This document shows, piece after piece, positions 1-10,407 of a stretch of DNA of 64,000 bases. The translations under genes and the position numbers were made by a program. Source of the DNA: Pseudomonas viridiflava (GTDB lineage: Bacteria; Pseudomonadota; Gammaproteobacteria; Pseudomonadales; Pseudomonadaceae); contig NZ_LKEH01000015.1 in NCBI RefSeq assembly GCF_001642795.1, forward strand, positions 31,319-95,318, written 5' to 3'. Positions within the stretch are counted from its first letter, which is position 1; every line of letters begins with the position of its first letter. The notes beneath the pieces were generated by a model. It did no database searches. It had not been told where the DNA came from and was given only the letters and a program-made list of their open reading frames with translations.

Positions 1-201
1 CAAGAAACCACGACGCAGTGCCCGTCGTGAATCCTGCCAGCAGGAATCACCGCGGAATCTGCGTCGGACTCGACCTCTCAGGCGGCTTCAGGAAGGCCCG
101 ACGGCCTTTCCGGAGTCCACCCGGAGTAGCGGTCACAGGTGGTGCGGCACGCTGACGTGCAGCACCGAATGCGCAGTACCTAAACGAAGACGGTAATAAG
201 C

Positions 202-1368
202 ATGAATCTTCACGAGTATCAGGGTAAGCAGCTGTTCGCTGAATACGGCCTGCCAGTATCCAAAGGCTACGCAGTAGACACCCCAGAAGCAGCAGCAGAA
301 GCCTGCGACAAGATCGGCGGAACCGAGTGGGTCGTCAAAGCCCAGGTTCACGCAGGTGGTCGCGGTAAAGCGGGCGGCGTAAAGCTGGTTCGCAGCAAGG
401 AAGACGCTGCAGCGTTCGCACAGCAGTGGCTGGGCAAGCGTCTGGTGACTTACCAGACTGACGCCAATGGTCAGCCAGTGACCAAGATCCTGGTCGAATC
501 GTGCACCGATATCGCCAAAGAGCTGTACCTGGGCGCTGTTGTAGACCGTTCCAGCCGTCGTATCGTGTTCATGGCTTCCACCGAAGGTGGTGTGGACATC
601 GAGAAGATCGCTCACGACACTCCTGAAAAGATTCTCAAGGCCACGATCGATCCACTGGTTGGCGCTCAGCCGTTCCAGGGTCGCGATCTGGCATTCCAGC
701 TGGGTCTGGAAGGCAAGCAGGTCACTCAGTTCGCCAAGATCTTCACCGGTCTGGCCAAACTGTTCCAGGACCACGATCTGGCCCTGCTGGAAGTGAACCC
801 GCTGGTTATCAAGGCTGACGGCGACCTGCATTGCCTCGACGCCAAGATCAACATCGACGCCAACGCCATGTATCGTCAGCCAAAGCTGAAGGCTTTCCAC
901 GATCCATCGCAAGATGACCCGCGCGAAGCCCACGCTGCCAAGTTCGAACTGAACTACGTGGCACTGGAAGGCAACATCGGCTGCATGGTCAACGGTGCCG
1001 GCCTGGCCATGGGTACCATGGACATCGTCAACCTGCATGGCGGCAAGCCTGCAAACTTCCTTGACGTTGGCGGTGGCGCTACCAAGGAACGCGTTACCGA
1101 AGCGTTCAAGATCATCCTGTCCGACACCAACGTCGCCGCAGTACTGGTCAACATCTTCGGCGGCATCGTTCGTTGCGACATGATTGCCGAAGGCATCATC
1201 GGTGCAGTGAAAGAAGTCGGCGTGAAAATCCCGGTTGTTGTTCGTCTTGAAGGCAACAACGCTGAACTGGGCGCTAAAGTACTGGCAGAAAGCGGTTTGA
1301 ACATCATCGCGGCTACCAGCCTGACCGACGCTGCTCAACAAGTCGTCAAAGCTGCGGAGGGCAAATAA
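202..1368 (+). CDS. sucC: Succinyl-CoA synthetase (ADP-forming) beta subunit
   Basis: This is the beta subunit of the TCA-cycle enzyme that converts succinyl-CoA to succinate while making ATP or GTP. It is 388 residues long, the usual SucC length, and begins [16 protein letters not shown], the family N-terminus. An N-terminal ATP-grasp domain carries the nucleotide-binding part, with [12 protein letters not shown] near residue 51 and EVNPLVI near residue 197. The C-terminal CoA-ligase domain has the glycine-rich [13 protein letters not shown] stretch near residue 287. The TAA stop and the ATG of sucD share one base, so the two subunits are translationally coupled. The sequence upstream of the window probably holds the rest of the suc operon. 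The upstream 200 bases contain two hairpins but no gene. Confidence 0.98.
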   Translation: MNLHEYQGKQLFAEYGLPVSKGYAVDTPEAAAEACDKIGGTEWVVKAQVHAGGRGKAGGVKLVRSKEDAAAFAQQWLGKRLVTYQTDANGQPVTKILVESCTDIAKELYLGAVVDRSSRRIVFMASTEGGVDIEKIAHDTPEKILKATIDPLVGAQPFQGRDLAFQLGLEGKQVTQFAKIFTGLAKLFQDHDLALLEVNPLVIKADGDLHCLDAKINIDANAMYRQPKLKAFHDPSQDDPREAHAAKFELNYVALEGNIGCMVNGAGLAMGTMDIVNLHGGKPANFLDVGGGATKERVTEAFKIILSDTNVAAVLVNIFGGIVRCDMIAEGIIGAVKEVGVKIPVVVRLEGNNAELGAKVLAESGLNIIAATSLTDAAQQVVKAAEGK

Positions 1369-2249
1369 TGAGCGTCCTGATCAATAAAGACACCAAGGTT
1401 ATCTGCCAGGGCTTCACTGGCTCGCAGGGTACCTTCCACTCCGAACAAGCCATTGCCTACGGCACCAAAATGGTTGGCGGCGTGACACCAGGCAAGGGTG
1501 GCACCACTCACCTGAACCTGCCGGTGTTCAACACTGTTGCAGAAGCGGTTGCTACCACTGGCGCCGATGCTTCGGTTATCTACGTTCCGGCTCCTTTCTG
1601 CAAGGATTCGATCCTGGAAGCTGCATTCGCCGGCATCAAGCTGATCGTCTGCATCACCGAAGGCATCCCGACCATCGACATGCTGGAAGCCAAGGTCAAG
1701 TGTGACGAACTGGGCGTGGTCCTGATCGGCCCTAACTGCCCAGGCGTCATCACTCCGGGCGAGTGCAAGATCGGCATCATGCCAGGTCACATTCACTTGC
1801 CAGGCAAGGTCGGTATCGTGTCGCGTTCCGGCACCCTGACCTACGAAGCTGTGAAGCAGACCACTGACGCCGGTTTCGGTCAGTCCACCTGCGTTGGTAT
1901 CGGTGGTGACCCGATCCCGGGCTCCAACTTCATCGACATCCTGAAACTGTTCCAGGAAGACCCGAAGACCGAAGCGATCGTCATGATCGGTGAGATCGGC
2001 GGTTCGGCTGAAGAAGAAGCGGCTGCCTACATCAAGGCACACGTGACCAAGCCGGTTGTTTCCTACATCGCGGGTGTGACTGCTCCTCCGGGCAAGCGCA
2101 TGGGCCATGCGGGCGCAATCATCTCCGGCGGTAAAGGTACTGCAGACGAGAAATTCGCTGCACTGCAGGACGCGGGCGTCAAAACCGTTCGTTCCCTGGC
2201 AGACATCGGCAAGGCCCTGGCCGAGCTGACCGGTTGGCCGGTGAAGTAA
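1368..2249 (+). CDS. sucD: Succinyl-CoA synthetase alpha subunit
   Basis: The alpha subunit carries the CoA-binding Rossmann domain and the phosphorylated histidine of succinyl-CoA synthetase. The protein has 293 residues, a little above the E. coli length. The N-terminal [15 protein letters not shown] motif (near residue 16) binds Co[17 protein letters not shown] lies mid-protein, and the active-site histidine sits in KRMGHAGAI near residue 246. The start overlaps the sucC stop by one base (TAATG). It is the last gene of its operon, because a strong intrinsic terminator follows about 30 bases after the stop. Confidence 0.98.
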   Translation: MSVLINKDTKVICQGFTGSQGTFHSEQAIAYGTKMVGGVTPGKGGTTHLNLPVFNTVAEAVATTGADASVIYVPAPFCKDSILEAAFAGIKLIVCITEGIPTIDMLEAKVKCDELGVVLIGPNCPGVITPGECKIGIMPGHIHLPGKVGIVSRSGTLTYEAVKQTTDAGFGQSTCVGIGGDPIPGSNFIDILKLFQEDPKTEAIVMIGEIGGSAEEEAAAYIKAHVTKPVVSYIAGVTAPPGKRMGHAGAIISGGKGTADEKFAALQDAGVKTVRSLADIGKALAELTGWPVK

Positions 2250-2632
2250 GCCTCGCTTACTTTCTCGAGCAATCAGCAAAGGCCACCTTCTGGTGGCCTT
2301 TGTGCATTCTGGGGATTGAGAAATCAATCGCGGCCACGCCACCGTCAAGCTACTGAAGAACCAGGATTTTTTTGTGACAGACCCGTGGTGGCGCCTCCCA
2401 CAGTTGAGTGTCAGTGGCTATAAATTTCTGCGCTTATAAAGGGCGTATATCGGAAGCTCGCCCTTCAATAGTGCATTTATTGCCCGGATTCGCTACCCTG
2501 TCGACCGTTTTTGCGTCGCCCTCACAAGGGGCACGTCGCAAGGTACTGCCACGTCTTACGCTGACGGGCTGCGTTCACCTCATTCACGGGTGACGTCATT
2601 TCCCTTATCTCGATTTTGTGTGGTCCTTTGCA
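2250..2632. other. sucD-brnQ intergenic region
   Basis: These 383 bases hold the sucD terminator, then an imperfect GGCGCC-centred palindrome (about 2385-2401, GTGGTGGCGCCTCCCAC). That palindrome resembles a half of the REP elements seen elsewhere in this window. The brnQ leader and promoter follow. I see no convincing gene here: the short open frames on both strands lack a ribosome binding site or any recognisable protein. Confidence 0.6.
2278..2301 (+). terminator. Intrinsic terminator after sucD
   Basis: A perfect inverted repeat, AAAGGCCACC / GGTGGCCTTT with a TTCT loop, ends in a short T run. It lies 28 bases after the sucD stop and marks the end of the suc operon. Confidence 0.85.
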
Positions 2633-3946
2633 ATGAAAGTGTTGAAAGGCCAGGACATCCTGGCACTTGGTTTCATGACGTTCGCCCTCTTCGTCGGGGC
2701 GGGCAATATCATCTTCCCGCCTATCGTGGGTCTGCAGGCCGGTCCCCATGTATGGATCGCCGCGCTGGGCTTTCTGGTTACGGCAGTGGGCTTGCCAGTG
2801 GTCACGGTAATTGCCCTGGCCAGGGTCGGTGGCGCGATGGATGCGTTGAGCAGCCCGATCGGCAAGGTCGCGGGCGGTATTCTCGCTGCGGTGTGTTACC
2901 TCGCCGTCGGCCCTTTGTTCGCCACGCCGCGCACGGCCACGGTTTCCTTCGAGGTCGGGCTTGCGCCGTTGACCGGTGACGGTCCGATGGCGCTGGCCCT
3001 GTATAGCCTCGTGTATTTCCTGGTGGTGTTCTGGGTGTCGCTGTATCCGGGGCGACTGCTCGACACGGTAGGGCGCTTTCTCGCGCCGCTCAAGATACTC
3101 GCACTGGCGATTCTGGGTATCGCAGCCTTTGCTCTGCCAGCAGGCGACATCGGTACCGCAGAGCCTGCTTACACGGCAGCGCCGTTCTCGCAGGGCTTCA
3201 TCAATGGCTACCTGACCATGGACACCCTGGGGGCTCTGGTATTCGGCATCGTCATCGTCAACGCAATCCGCTCGCGGGGCGTCGAATCGCCGCGGCTGAT
3301 CACGCGTTACGCGATCATCGCCGGACTGATTGCAGGGGTAGGGCTGGCGCTGGTGTACATCAGTCTGTTTCGCCTGGGTTCCGGCAGTCACTCGGTGGCT
3401 GCGGGTGCAACCAATGGCGCGGTGGTGCTGCACGCTTACGTGCAACACACCTTCGGTTCGCTGGGCAGCGGCTTTCTGGCGGTGCTGATTTCCCTGGCGT
3501 GTCTGGTGACAGCGGTAGGTCTGACCTGCGCCTGTGCCGAATACTTTGCCAAGATCCTGCCGCTGTCCTACAGGACGCTGGTGGTGATGCTGGCTGTCTT
3601 CTCGCTGCTGGTGTCGAATCTGGGCCTGACCAAGCTGATCCTGTTCTCGATCCCGGTACTGACCGCGATCTATCCGCCCTGCATCGTTCTGGTTGCGTTG
3701 AGCTTCTGCAAGGGATTCTGGCAACGTCAGGGTCGAGTGGTGGCACCTGTCATGCTGGTGTCGCTGATCTTTGGGCTGATCGATGCGATAAAAGGCGCGG
3801 GCTTTACTGACTCTCTGCCGAAAGCGTTGGCTAACTTGCCATTGAGTGAGCAGGGTCTGGCCTGGTTGATTCCGTCGGTTATAACATTGGCGGGTGCAAT
3901 CATTGTCGACAGAATTAAAGGCAAGCGCAGCGAAGCGTTGGCATGA
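2633..3946 (+). CDS. brnQ: Branched-chain amino acid transport system II carrier protein
   Basis: This is a cation-coupled importer of leucine, isoleucine and valine in the inner membrane. The protein is 437 residues from the chosen ATG, the typical BrnQ length, and starts [15 protein letters not shown]. An in-frame ATG five codons upstream exists but would add non-family residues. About twelve hydrophobic segments are visible. The first contains [14 protein letters not shown], a family signature near residue 16, and [17 protein letters not shown] lies near residue 95. The C-terminus ends in a lysine/arginine-rich tail ([12 protein letters not shown]). It stands alone, bounded by the sucD terminator and by the bidirectional terminator at 3972-4003. 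Confidence 0.95.
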   Translation: MKVLKGQDILALGFMTFALFVGAGNIIFPPIVGLQAGPHVWIAALGFLVTAVGLPVVTVIALARVGGAMDALSSPIGKVAGGILAAVCYLAVGPLFATPRTATVSFEVGLAPLTGDGPMALALYSLVYFLVVFWVSLYPGRLLDTVGRFLAPLKILALAILGIAAFALPAGDIGTAEPAYTAAPFSQGFINGYLTMDTLGALVFGIVIVNAIRSRGVESPRLITRYAIIAGLIAGVGLALVYISLFRLGSGSHSVAAGATNGAVVLHAYVQHTFGSLGSGFLAVLISLACLVTAVGLTCACAEYFAKILPLSYRTLVVMLAVFSLLVSNLGLTKLILFSIPVLTAIYPPCIVLVALSFCKGFWQRQGRVVAPVMLVSLIFGLIDAIKGAGFTDSLPKALANLPLSEQGLAWLIPSVITLAGAIIVDRIKGKRSEALA

Positions 3947-3971
3947 AGTCGGTCATATAACTAAACGCGCA

Positions 3972-4003
3972 ATAATAAAGCCCGCCTAAGCGGGCTTTAT
4001 TAT
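3972..4003. terminator. Bidirectional intrinsic terminator between brnQ and a lipoprotein gene
   Basis: A perfect 14-base-pair stem (ATAATAAAGCCCGC / GCGGGCTTTATTAT) with a CTAA loop has A/T runs on both sides. It can end transcripts of convergent brnQ (plus strand) and the small lipoprotein gene (minus strand). Confidence 0.85.
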
Positions 4004-4027
4004 GTGTAGTTCTGCAAGCCGATGGCT

Positions 4028-4300
4028 TTACTTGGTTGCAGGTGCTGCTTCAGTCGCCGGGGCCGGAGCCTGGTTGGCGTTTTCGGTCGCGCGCTGTTGA
4101 GCGGCTTCAGCGTTTTTCTGAGCAGCTTCCTGGCTTTCCTTGGCCGCGTCGTTCACTTTTTCCTGAGCCTTCTCCATCGACTCCTGGGACTGTTGAGCAG
4201 CTTTGTTGGCATCTTGCTGAGTGTTCTCGGATTTTTTGTCGCAGGCAGCAAGACCCAGAGTGGCAGAAAGCATCAAGGCATAGGCTAAAGATTTACGCAT
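4028..4300 (-). CDS. Small alanine/glutamine-rich lipoprotein
   Basis: A predicted 90-residue envelope lipoprotein. The signal peptide MRKSLAYALMLSATLGLAAC ends in a lipobox (LAAC), so the cysteine at position 20 should be lipidated. The mature part is highly charged and rich in Ala, Gln, Glu and Lys with heptad-like spacing, consistent with one long helix. It ends in an Ala/Pro-rich tail (APAPATEAAPATK). The start is set by an AAGGAG ribosome binding site nine bases upstream; a longer frame begins 14 codons earlier but would spoil the signal peptide. It is convergent with brnQ and divergent from htpG. The overall look resembles Lpp-like or YqjD-like helical envelope proteins, but I cannot assign a function. 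Confidence 0.8.
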   Translation of the reverse strand: MRKSLAYALMLSATLGLAACDKKSENTQQDANKAAQQSQESMEKAQEKVNDAAKESQEAAQKNAEAAQQRATENANQAPAPATEAAPATK

Positions 4301-4635
4301 GGGGTATTTCTCCTTATTGAGTATCCACGTGCCTAAGAGCATGCCCGTGTAAATTAAGTTCCAGGCAGTTCGGTATATTATTTAACCTCGCTGTTTTATT
4401 CATGTTTCGTCCAGCTGAAACAGCTCGCAAGCAGCCGTCGATGTTATTATGTATACGCGGTTCCGATCCGCGACGACAAAGAAGTTCACAGCCCGGTCGG
4501 CAGTCGGAATGCATCGATTGATTCCTGTGCTCTTGAAATCCCTCGCCCAGCCCCCACTTTGATGACTACGCGCTGCTACACAGGCTCATGCCTCGCTGTG
4601 GCGGCTTATGCCATCCAGATCGGAGTTTGATGACC
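4301..4635. other. Divergent intergenic region, lipoprotein / htpG
   Basis: This 335-base region between two divergent genes holds the htpG promoter (see 4532-4559) and presumably the lipoprotein promoter in its AT-rich left part (about 4340-4400). No additional gene is supported. Confidence 0.6.
4532..4559 (+). promoter_or_regulatory. Putative sigma32 (heat-shock) promoter of htpG
   Basis: CTTGAA at 4532-4537 is followed after 14 bases by CCCCACTT at 4552-4559. This is close to the RpoH consensus CTTGAAA-N(11-16)-CCCCAT. It lies about 75 bases upstream of the htpG start, where a heat-shock promoter is expected. Confidence 0.6.
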
Positions 4636-6543
4636 ATGAGTGTGGAAACTCAAAAGGAAACCCTGGGCTTCCAGACCGAGGTAAAGCAGCTGCTTCACCT
4701 CATGATCCATTCGCTGTATTCCAACAAGGAAATCTTCCTTCGCGAATTGATCTCGAACGCGTCTGACGCGGTCGACAAATTGCGTTTCGAGGCGCTGTCC
4801 AGGCCTGAGCTGCTGGAAGGCGGCGCAGAGCTGAAGATTCGCGTGAGCTTCGACAAGGACGCGAAGACCGTTACGCTCGAAGACAACGGCATTGGTATGA
4901 GCCGTGACGATGTGATCACCCATCTGGGGACCATCGCCAAATCCGGTACCGCTGATTTCATGAAAAACCTGTCGGGCGACCAGAAGAAGGATTCGCACCT
5001 GATCGGTCAGTTCGGCGTCGGTTTCTATTCGGCGTTCATCGTCGCCAATCAGGTTGAAGTGTTCAGCCGTCGTGCGGGCCTGCCGGCCAGCGAAGGTGTG
5101 CACTGGTCCTCCAAGGGTGAAGGCGAGTTCGAAGTCGCGACCCTGGACAAGGCCGAGCGCGGCACCCGCATCGTCCTGCACCTGAAGGACGGCGAAGATG
5201 AGTTTGCCGACGGCTATCGTCTGCGCAACATCATCAAGAAGTACTCCGACCACATCGCTCTGCCTATCGAACTGCCGAAAGAGCAGGCTCCGGCGGCAGA
5301 AGGCGAGGAGGCACCGGCGCTCGAGTGGGAAACCGTCAACCGCGCCAGCGCGCTGTGGACCCGCTCCCGTTCCGAGGTGAAGGACGAGGAGTATCAGGAG
5401 TTCTACAAGCACGTCGCCCACGATTACGAGAACCCGCTGAGCTGGAGCCACAACAAGGTCGAAGGCAAGCTGGAGTACACCTCGCTGCTTTACGTACCGG
5501 CCCGCGCACCGTTCGACCTGTATCAGCGCGAAGCACCACGTGGCCTGAAGCTGTACGTGCAGCGCGTATTTGTCATGGATCAGGCCGAGTCGTTCCTGCC
5601 GCTGTACATGCGCTTCATCAAGGGCGTGGTCGATTCCAATGACCTGTCGTTGAACGTGTCCCGCGAGATCCTGCAGAAAGACCCGATCATCGACTCGATG
5701 AAGTCGGCGCTGACCAAGCGCGTCCTCGACATGCTGGAAAAGCTGGCGAAGAACGAGCCCGAGCAATACAAGGGTTTCTGGAAGAATTTCGGTCAGGTCC
5801 TCAAGGAAGGCCCGGCAGAAGACTTCGCCAACAAGGAGAAGATCGCCGGCCTGCTGCGCTTCGCTTCCACTTCCGACGAGAGCGGCGAGCAGAGCGTTTC
5901 TCTGGCCGAGTACCTGGCTCGCGCCAAGGAAGGTCAGGATAAGATCTACTACCTGACCGGCGAATCCTACGCTCAGGTCAAGAACAGCCCGCACCTTGAA
6001 GTCTTCCGCAAGAAAGGCATCGAAGTGCTGCTGTTGACCGACCGTATCGACGAGTGGCTGATGAGCTACCTGAGCGACTTCGACGGCAAGGGCTTCGTGG
6101 ACGTGGCGCGTGGTGATCTGGATCTGGGCAAGCTCGACTCCGAAGAGGACAAGAAGGCTCAGGAAGAGATCGCCAAGGACAAGGAAGGCTTGATCGAGCG
6201 TATCAAGACGGCCCTGGGCGAGTCTGTCAGTGAGGTGCGTGTGTCGCATCGTCTGACCGATTCACCTGCGATTCTGGCCATCGGCGAGCAGGACATGGGT
6301 CTGCAGATGCGTCAGATTCTGGAAGCCAGCGGTCAGAAGGTTCCGGACTCCAAGCCAATCTTCGAATTCAACCCGGCGCACCCTCTGATCGGCAAGCTGG
6401 ACGCCGAGCAGAGCGAAGAACGCTTTGGCGACCTGTCGCACATCCTGTTCGATCAGGCTGCGCTGGCTGCCGGTGACAGCCTCAAGGATCCGGCCGCTTA
6501 CGTGCGCCGTCTGAACAAGCTGTTGGTAGAGCTGTCGGTTTGA
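4636..6543 (+). CDS. htpG: Molecular chaperone HtpG (Hsp90)
   Basis: This is the bacterial Hsp90, an ATP-dependent homodimeric cytosolic chaperone. The protein is 635 residues from [12 protein letters not shown], the usual Pseudomonas start. A second ATG two codons earlier (4630) is possible, and a GGAG lies at 4622. The N-terminal GHKL/Bergerat ATPase domain shows [15 protein letters not shown] near residue 36, DNGIGM near 84 and [11 protein letters not shown] near 126. The middle domain includes the catalytic-loop arginine region (LNVSREILQ, near residue 340). The C-terminal dimerisation domain ends [13 protein letters not shown]. It is monocistronic, with a sigma32-like promoter upstream and a terminator directly downstream. 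Confidence 0.98.
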   Translation: MSVETQKETLGFQTEVKQLLHLMIHSLYSNKEIFLRELISNASDAVDKLRFEALSRPELLEGGAELKIRVSFDKDAKTVTLEDNGIGMSRDDVITHLGTIAKSGTADFMKNLSGDQKKDSHLIGQFGVGFYSAFIVANQVEVFSRRAGLPASEGVHWSSKGEGEFEVATLDKAERGTRIVLHLKDGEDEFADGYRLRNIIKKYSDHIALPIELPKEQAPAAEGEEAPALEWETVNRASALWTRSRSEVKDEEYQEFYKHVAHDYENPLSWSHNKVEGKLEYTSLLYVPARAPFDLYQREAPRGLKLYVQRVFVMDQAESFLPLYMRFIKGVVDSNDLSLNVSREILQKDPIIDSMKSALTKRVLDMLEKLAKNEPEQYKGFWKNFGQVLKEGPAEDFANKEKIAGLLRFASTSDESGEQSVSLAEYLARAKEGQDKIYYLTGESYAQVKNSPHLEVFRKKGIEVLLLTDRIDEWLMSYLSDFDGKGFVDVARGDLDLGKLDSEEDKKAQEEIAKDKEGLIERIKTALGESVSEVRVSHRLTDSPAILAIGEQDMGLQMRQILEASGQKVPDSKPIFEFNPAHPLIGKLDAEQSEERFGDLSHILFDQAALAAGDSLKDPAAYVRRLNKLLVELSV

Positions 6544-6557
6544 TGACCGAATGACAG

Positions 6558-6581
6558 AAAACCCGCTTCGGCGGGTTTTTT
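6558..6581 (+). terminator. Intrinsic terminator after htpG
   Basis: AAAACCCGC and GCGGGTTTT pair around a TTCG tetraloop, followed by T residues, 14 bases after the htpG stop. Confidence 0.9.
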
Positions 6582-6634
6582 GTTTGTGCTTGCGCACCGT
6601 ATTTTTGACAACCTCAAATGATCAGGAGTCAGCA

Positions 6635-7369
6635 ATGAGCAGCAAGATTACTGTCCGTTCCGTAGTACACCAGATTGATGGTCAGCCCTACGAAAGTCGT
6701 CTCGTGTACGACGCCAGCGCGACCTCGTCCCGTCCTGGCCTGTTGATGGCTCCCAACTGGATGGGCGTCAGCGAAGGTGCCGAGGACATCGCCAAGGCCG
6801 TGGCTGAGCAGGGTTATGTAGTACTGCTGGCCGACCTGTATGGTCAGAAAATTCGCCCGGCCAATGGCGATGAAGCCGGCGCGGCGATGATGCCCCTTAA
6901 AGATGACCGTGCTCTGCTGCGCAAGCGCATGCAGGCCGGTCTTGATCTGCTGCTGAGTCAGGCGGGTGTGTCGCTGGACGCCAAACGCATCGCGACGTTC
7001 GGCTTCTGCTTCGGTGGTTGCTGCTCGCTGGAGCTGGCGCGCAGCGGTGCTGATGTAAAGGCGGCGATATCCTTCCACGGCACACTGGACACGCCAAACC
7101 CTGGCGATGCGAGCAACATCAAGGGTTCTGTTCTGGTCCTGAACGGCGCATCGGACCCGATGGTGCCGAAAGACCAGCAGTTGGCGTTTGAAGATGAAAT
7201 GAATGCAGCAAAGGTCGATTGGCAGTTGCACAACTACGGCGGCGCGTTCCATTCCTTTACCGATCCGCACGCCAATGTTCCGGGCAAGATGATGTACGAC
7301 GCCAAGGTCGCTGCACGGGCCTTCAAGTCGATGCACGATCTATTGAGCGAAGTGTTCAACCAAAAGTAA
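6635..7369 (+). CDS. Dienelactone hydrolase family protein
   Basis: A 244-residue cytosolic alpha/beta hydrolase of the dienelactone hydrolase family. It shows the nucleophile elbow GFCFGGCC near residue 125, with cysteine in place of the serine usual in other alpha/beta hydrolases. The acid region is GASDPMVPKDQ near 170 and the catalytic histidine lies in FHSFTDP near 207. These match the Cys-Asp-His triad of the family. The start has an AGGAG ribosome binding site (6624-6628); an upstream in-frame ATG would run through the htpG terminator. The natural substrate is unknown. It is followed by the convergent pirin gene. Confidence 0.9.
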   Translation: MSSKITVRSVVHQIDGQPYESRLVYDASATSSRPGLLMAPNWMGVSEGAEDIAKAVAEQGYVVLLADLYGQKIRPANGDEAGAAMMPLKDDRALLRKRMQAGLDLLLSQAGVSLDAKRIATFGFCFGGCCSLELARSGADVKAAISFHGTLDTPNPGDASNIKGSVLVLNGASDPMVPKDQQLAFEDEMNAAKVDWQLHNYGGAFHSFTDPHANVPGKMMYDAKVAARAFKSMHDLLSEVFNQK

Positions 7370-7390
7370 GTCAGTGTAACGGCCGGATCT

Positions 7391-8242
7391 TCAAGGCAAC
7401 TCGATCCGGCCCGTTTCTCCTGGAACTGTCGGCCAGTCGCCGTCTGCCCATCGACGCCGTGCATCTTCGATCAGTGCGGCCTCGCTGGCGACGAAATTCC
7501 AGTTCATGCGCCGCGGTCCGTCCAGGGCTGCGCCGCCTATCAGCACCGCATGGCATTCGCTTTCCGCGCACAGGTTGACAGTGGTTCCGGGTTCCAGCAC
7601 GACCATCGTGCAGGGCAGGACCGGTGTGCCGTCCAGTGCGGCTTCACCTGCGAGCACATACAGCGCGCGCTCCTGATGTTCCGGTTCCATTGCCAGGGTC
7701 GTGGCGGTCTGCAGGCGTATTTCAGCGTACAGCGTGTCTGAGAGCACCGGTATGGGTGATTGCAGGCCAAAGCCGTTACCCGCCAGCATGCGTATGAAAA
7801 TTCCCATGCTGTCGCTTTGCGGCAGGCTGTGTGCCGGGTGATGGCTGTAATGACCTTCACCCTGTTCGTGGTCACGGGGCGATGCCAGCCAGACCTGCAG
7901 GCCATGCAGGCGCGATCCGCTCACCCGCAACGGCTCCGGCGTGCGCTCGATGTGGGCGATGGCTGCGCCTGACGTCATCCAGCTCACATCTCCCGCCTTG
8001 ACGCACTGATCGCTGCCCAAGCTGTCCTTGTGCTGCAGTTCGCCTTCCAGCAGGTACGTCAGCGTCGACAGGCCGATATGCGGGTGCTGTCGGATATCCA
8101 TGCCTGCGCCAGGCGGGTAATCCGTCGCAAGCATGTGGTCGAAGAACACGAATGGCCCCACGCTGCGGCAGCGCGCGGAGGGCAGGGGGCGAAGGATCGG
8201 CTGGCCTTCCACCGTTTCGGCGCGTGGTGTGAGGGTGAGCAT
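7391..8242 (-). CDS. Pirin family protein
   Basis: A 283-residue bicupin of the pirin family, a group with iron-binding and sometimes quercetinase-like or regulatory activity. The N-terminal cupin shows VGPFVFFDHM near residue 28 and RQHPHIGLSTLTYLLEGE near 51, providing the metal-binding histidines. HIERTP near residue 97 supplies further conserved positions. The C-terminal cupin (about 150-240) is degenerate, as is usual. The C-terminus RRRWADGDWPTVPG is typical of the family. It is convergent with the dienelactone hydrolase gene, with only about 20 bases between the stops. Substrate and partner cannot be read from the sequence. Confidence 0.92.
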   Translation of the reverse strand: MLTLTPRAETVEGQPILRPLPSARCRSVGPFVFFDHMLATDYPPGAGMDIRQHPHIGLSTLTYLLEGELQHKDSLGSDQCVKAGDVSWMTSGAAIAHIERTPEPLRVSGSRLHGLQVWLASPRDHEQGEGHYSHHPAHSLPQSDSMGIFIRMLAGNGFGLQSPIPVLSDTLYAEIRLQTATTLAMEPEHQERALYVLAGEAALDGTPVLPCTMVVLEPGTTVNLCAESECHAVLIGGAALDGPRRMNWNFVASEAALIEDARRRWADGDWPTVPGETGRIELP

Positions 8243-8350
8243 GGTTCGGGTCTCGACAATCTGTCAGGGAGTGTCTGGAATCATAACGCGGGCGGGGCGA
8301 GGGGAGAATGTCAGGGTTGGCATGACCGATTTCCGTAGCGGGCACAGGGC

Positions 8351-8429
8351 TGTGGGAGGCGGCTTGCCGGCGACACGGTATGCCAGGAAAATCGCGTCAT
8401 CGTTCATCGCCGGCAAGCCGCCTCCCACA
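8351..8429. repeat. REP-type inverted pair (BIME)
   Basis: Two 23-base arms (TGTGGGAGGCGGCTTGCCGG... and its exact complement) flank a 33-base spacer. The unit occurs again in reverse orientation at 60065-60151 with a similar spacer (GATGAAC-ATGACGCGATTTTCCTG core). It lies between convergently placed features, the pirin start and the fabB terminator. Confidence 0.85.
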
Positions 8430-8471
8430 AAGGTGTCAGGCAGCCTTTTGCGCGCTGCAGTCCGAAAACAG

Positions 8472-8497
8472 AAAAGGCGCCTCGAGAGGCGCCTTTT
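8472..8497 (-). terminator. Intrinsic terminator after fabB
   Basis: A perfect 12-base-pair stem (AAAAGGCGCCTC / GAGGCGCCTTTT) is followed by a T run when read on the minus strand, 20 bases beyond the fabB stop. Confidence 0.9.
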
Positions 8498-8516
8498 CAG
8501 TCTTGCACGGTCTTGC

Positions 8517-9734
8517 TTACGCGTTGTAGCGCTGCAGAACCAGTGTGGCGTTGGTGCCGCCGAAGCCGAAGCTGTTGCTCATGACGCGATCGAGCTTTGC
8601 GTCTTCCCGGGTTTCCAGCAGGATCGGCATGTCAGCGACTTTCGGGTCCAGCTCGTCGATGTTGGCGGAGCCGGCGATGAAGTTGTTCTCCATCATCAGC
8701 AGGCAGTAGATCGCTTCGTGAACGCCAGCGGCGCCCAGCGAGTGACCCGACAGGCTCTTGGTGGAGCTGATCGCCGGCGCTTTATCACCGAAGACTGCAC
8801 GTACACCATTCATCTCCATTTCATCGCCGACCGGGGTCGAGGTGCCATGGGTGTTCAGGTAGTCGATCGGGCCATCAACGGTCGACAGGGCCATCTGCAT
8901 GCAGCGGATGGCACCTTCGCCGCTCGGTGCGACCATGTCGTAGCCATCGGATGTCGCGCCGTAGCCGACGATTTCCGCGTAGATCTTCGCGCCACGTGCC
9001 AGAGCGTGTTCCAGCTCCTCGACCACGACCATGCCGCCGCCGCCGGCGATGACGAAACCGTCACGCTTGGCGTCATAGGCGCGGGAAGCCTTTTCCGGCG
9101 TCTCGTTGTACTGGGTCGACAGCGCGCCCATTGCGTCGAACAGGAACGACTGGCTCCAGTGTTCTTCTTCACCACCGCCTGCGAAGACGATGTCCTGCTT
9201 GCCCAGCTGGATCTGCTCGACAGCGTTGCCGATGCAGTGAGCGCTGGTGGCGCAGGCGGACGAGATGGAGTAGTTCACGCCCTTGATCTTGAACGGCGTG
9301 GCAAGGCAAGCGGAAACGGTGCTGCCCATGGTCCGCGTGACGCGGTAAGGGCCGACACGCTTGACGCCTTTTTCACGCAGGATGTCCAGCGCTTCCATCT
9401 GGTTCAGTGTCGATGCGCCGCCGCTGCCGGCGATCAGGCCGGTGCGCACGTTGGACACCTGCTCGTCGGTCAGGCCGGCGTCAGCGATGGCGTCTTTCAT
9501 GGCCAGATAGGCATAGGCTGCCGCATGGCCGACGAAGCGGTAGATCTTGCGATCGATCAGTTCTTCAAGGTTGAGGTCGATGGAGCCGGCAACCTGGCTA
9601 CGCAGACCCATTTCGGCATATTCCGGCTGGAATTTGATGCCAGGGCGGTTGGCACGCAGGTTAGCGGTGACGGTGTCTTTGTCATTGCCCAAGCAGGAAA
9701 CAATACCCAGACCAGTGATAACGACGCGGCGCAT
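8517..9734 (-). CDS. fabB: 3-oxoacyl-[ACP] synthase I
   Basis: This beta-ketoacyl-ACP synthase elongates unsaturated acyl chains made by FabA. The protein is 405 residues from [13 protein letters not shown]. The Cys-His-His catalytic triad is visible: [12 protein letters not shown] near residue 160, [11 protein letters not shown] near 297 and [10 protein letters not shown] near 330. The C-terminal [16 protein letters not shown] is the family signature. The start is set by an AAGGG ribosome binding site; a longer frame runs into fabA. It begins 10 bases after the fabA stop, so fabA-fabB form an operon. Confidence 0.98.
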   Translation of the reverse strand: MRRVVITGLGIVSCLGNDKDTVTANLRANRPGIKFQPEYAEMGLRSQVAGSIDLNLEELIDRKIYRFVGHAAAYAYLAMKDAIADAGLTDEQVSNVRTGLIAGSGGASTLNQMEALDILREKGVKRVGPYRVTRTMGSTVSACLATPFKIKGVNYSISSACATSAHCIGNAVEQIQLGKQDIVFAGGGEEEHWSQSFLFDAMGALSTQYNETPEKASRAYDAKRDGFVIAGGGGMVVVEELEHALARGAKIYAEIVGYGATSDGYDMVAPSGEGAIRCMQMALSTVDGPIDYLNTHGTSTPVGDEMEMNGVRAVFGDKAPAISSTKSLSGHSLGAAGVHEAIYCLLMMENNFIAGSANIDELDPKVADMPILLETREDAKLDRVMSNSFGFGGTNATLVLQRYNA

Positions 9735-9744
9735 GCGATTACCC

Positions 9745-10260
9745 TTAGAAATTTTCAGTGGAAGTGAACAGACCGACACGCAGACCTTCGGCGCTGTAGA
9801 TTTCGCGACCATCAACGCTCACGGTACCGTCGGCGATTGCCAGGACCAGTTTGCCGCGCATGGTGCGTTTGATATGGATGTTATAGGTGACTTTTTTGGC
9901 AGTCGGGAGGACCTGGCCGAAAAACTTCACTTCACCTGAACCCAGGGCGCGGCCGCGGCCGGGGTTGCCTTGCCAGCCCAGATAGAAGCCGACCAGCTGC
10001 CACATGGCGTCAAGGCCCAGGCAGCCCGGCATCACCGGGTCACCTTCGAAGTGACAGGCAAAGAACCACAGGTCAGAATTGATATCGAGTTCGGCGACCA
10101 ACTCACCCTTGCCGAACTTGCCGCCTTCTTCGCTGATGTGCGTAATGCGGTCAACCATCAGCATATTGGGGGCGGGCAGTTGCGCATTACCTGGGCCGAA
10201 CAGCTCGCCACGACTGCAGCGCAGCAGGTCTTCCCGGGTAAAGGCGTGTTGTTTGGTCAT
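9745..10260 (-). CDS. fabA: 3-hydroxydecanoyl-[ACP] dehydratase/isomerase
   Basis: FabA dehydrates 3-hydroxyacyl-ACP and isomerises trans-2-decenoyl-ACP to cis-3-decenoyl-ACP, the branch point to unsaturated fatty acids. It is 171 residues, full length for the family. The hotdog fold shows the active-site histidine and acid in [20 protein letters not shown] (near residue 66). The N-terminus [22 protein letters not shown] is typical. A GAGGAG ribosome binding site sits six bases before the ATG. It leads the fabAB operon, with a candidate TetR-type operator upstream (10408-10423). Confidence 0.98.
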   Translation of the reverse strand: MTKQHAFTREDLLRCSRGELFGPGNAQLPAPNMLMVDRITHISEEGGKFGKGELVAELDINSDLWFFACHFEGDPVMPGCLGLDAMWQLVGFYLGWQGNPGRGRALGSGEVKFFGQVLPTAKKVTYNIHIKRTMRGKLVLAIADGTVSVDGREIYSAEGLRVGLFTSTENF

Positions 10261-10407
10261 GCGAGCTCCTCAATGATCTTGTGCGGCAGGTTGGGGCGCC
10301 ACTGGCCCAAACGCCAGTCCTGGCGGACTAAATTGCCAGGACTATGTCCGGCAGCCTACTCATAGACTGTTGCGTTGTAATGAAAGTCACAGGACAGGAG
10401 AAATCAA

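Noticed and set aside
1..201. Hairpins at 9-29 and 90-113 as strong terminators
   Set aside because: Both stems lack a T run, and sucCD is normally cotranscribed with upstream genes, so the role is unclear.
133..1341. Long minus-strand open frame opposite sucC
   Set aside because: It is a shadow of the high-GC third-position pattern of sucC; no family features and no ribosome binding site.
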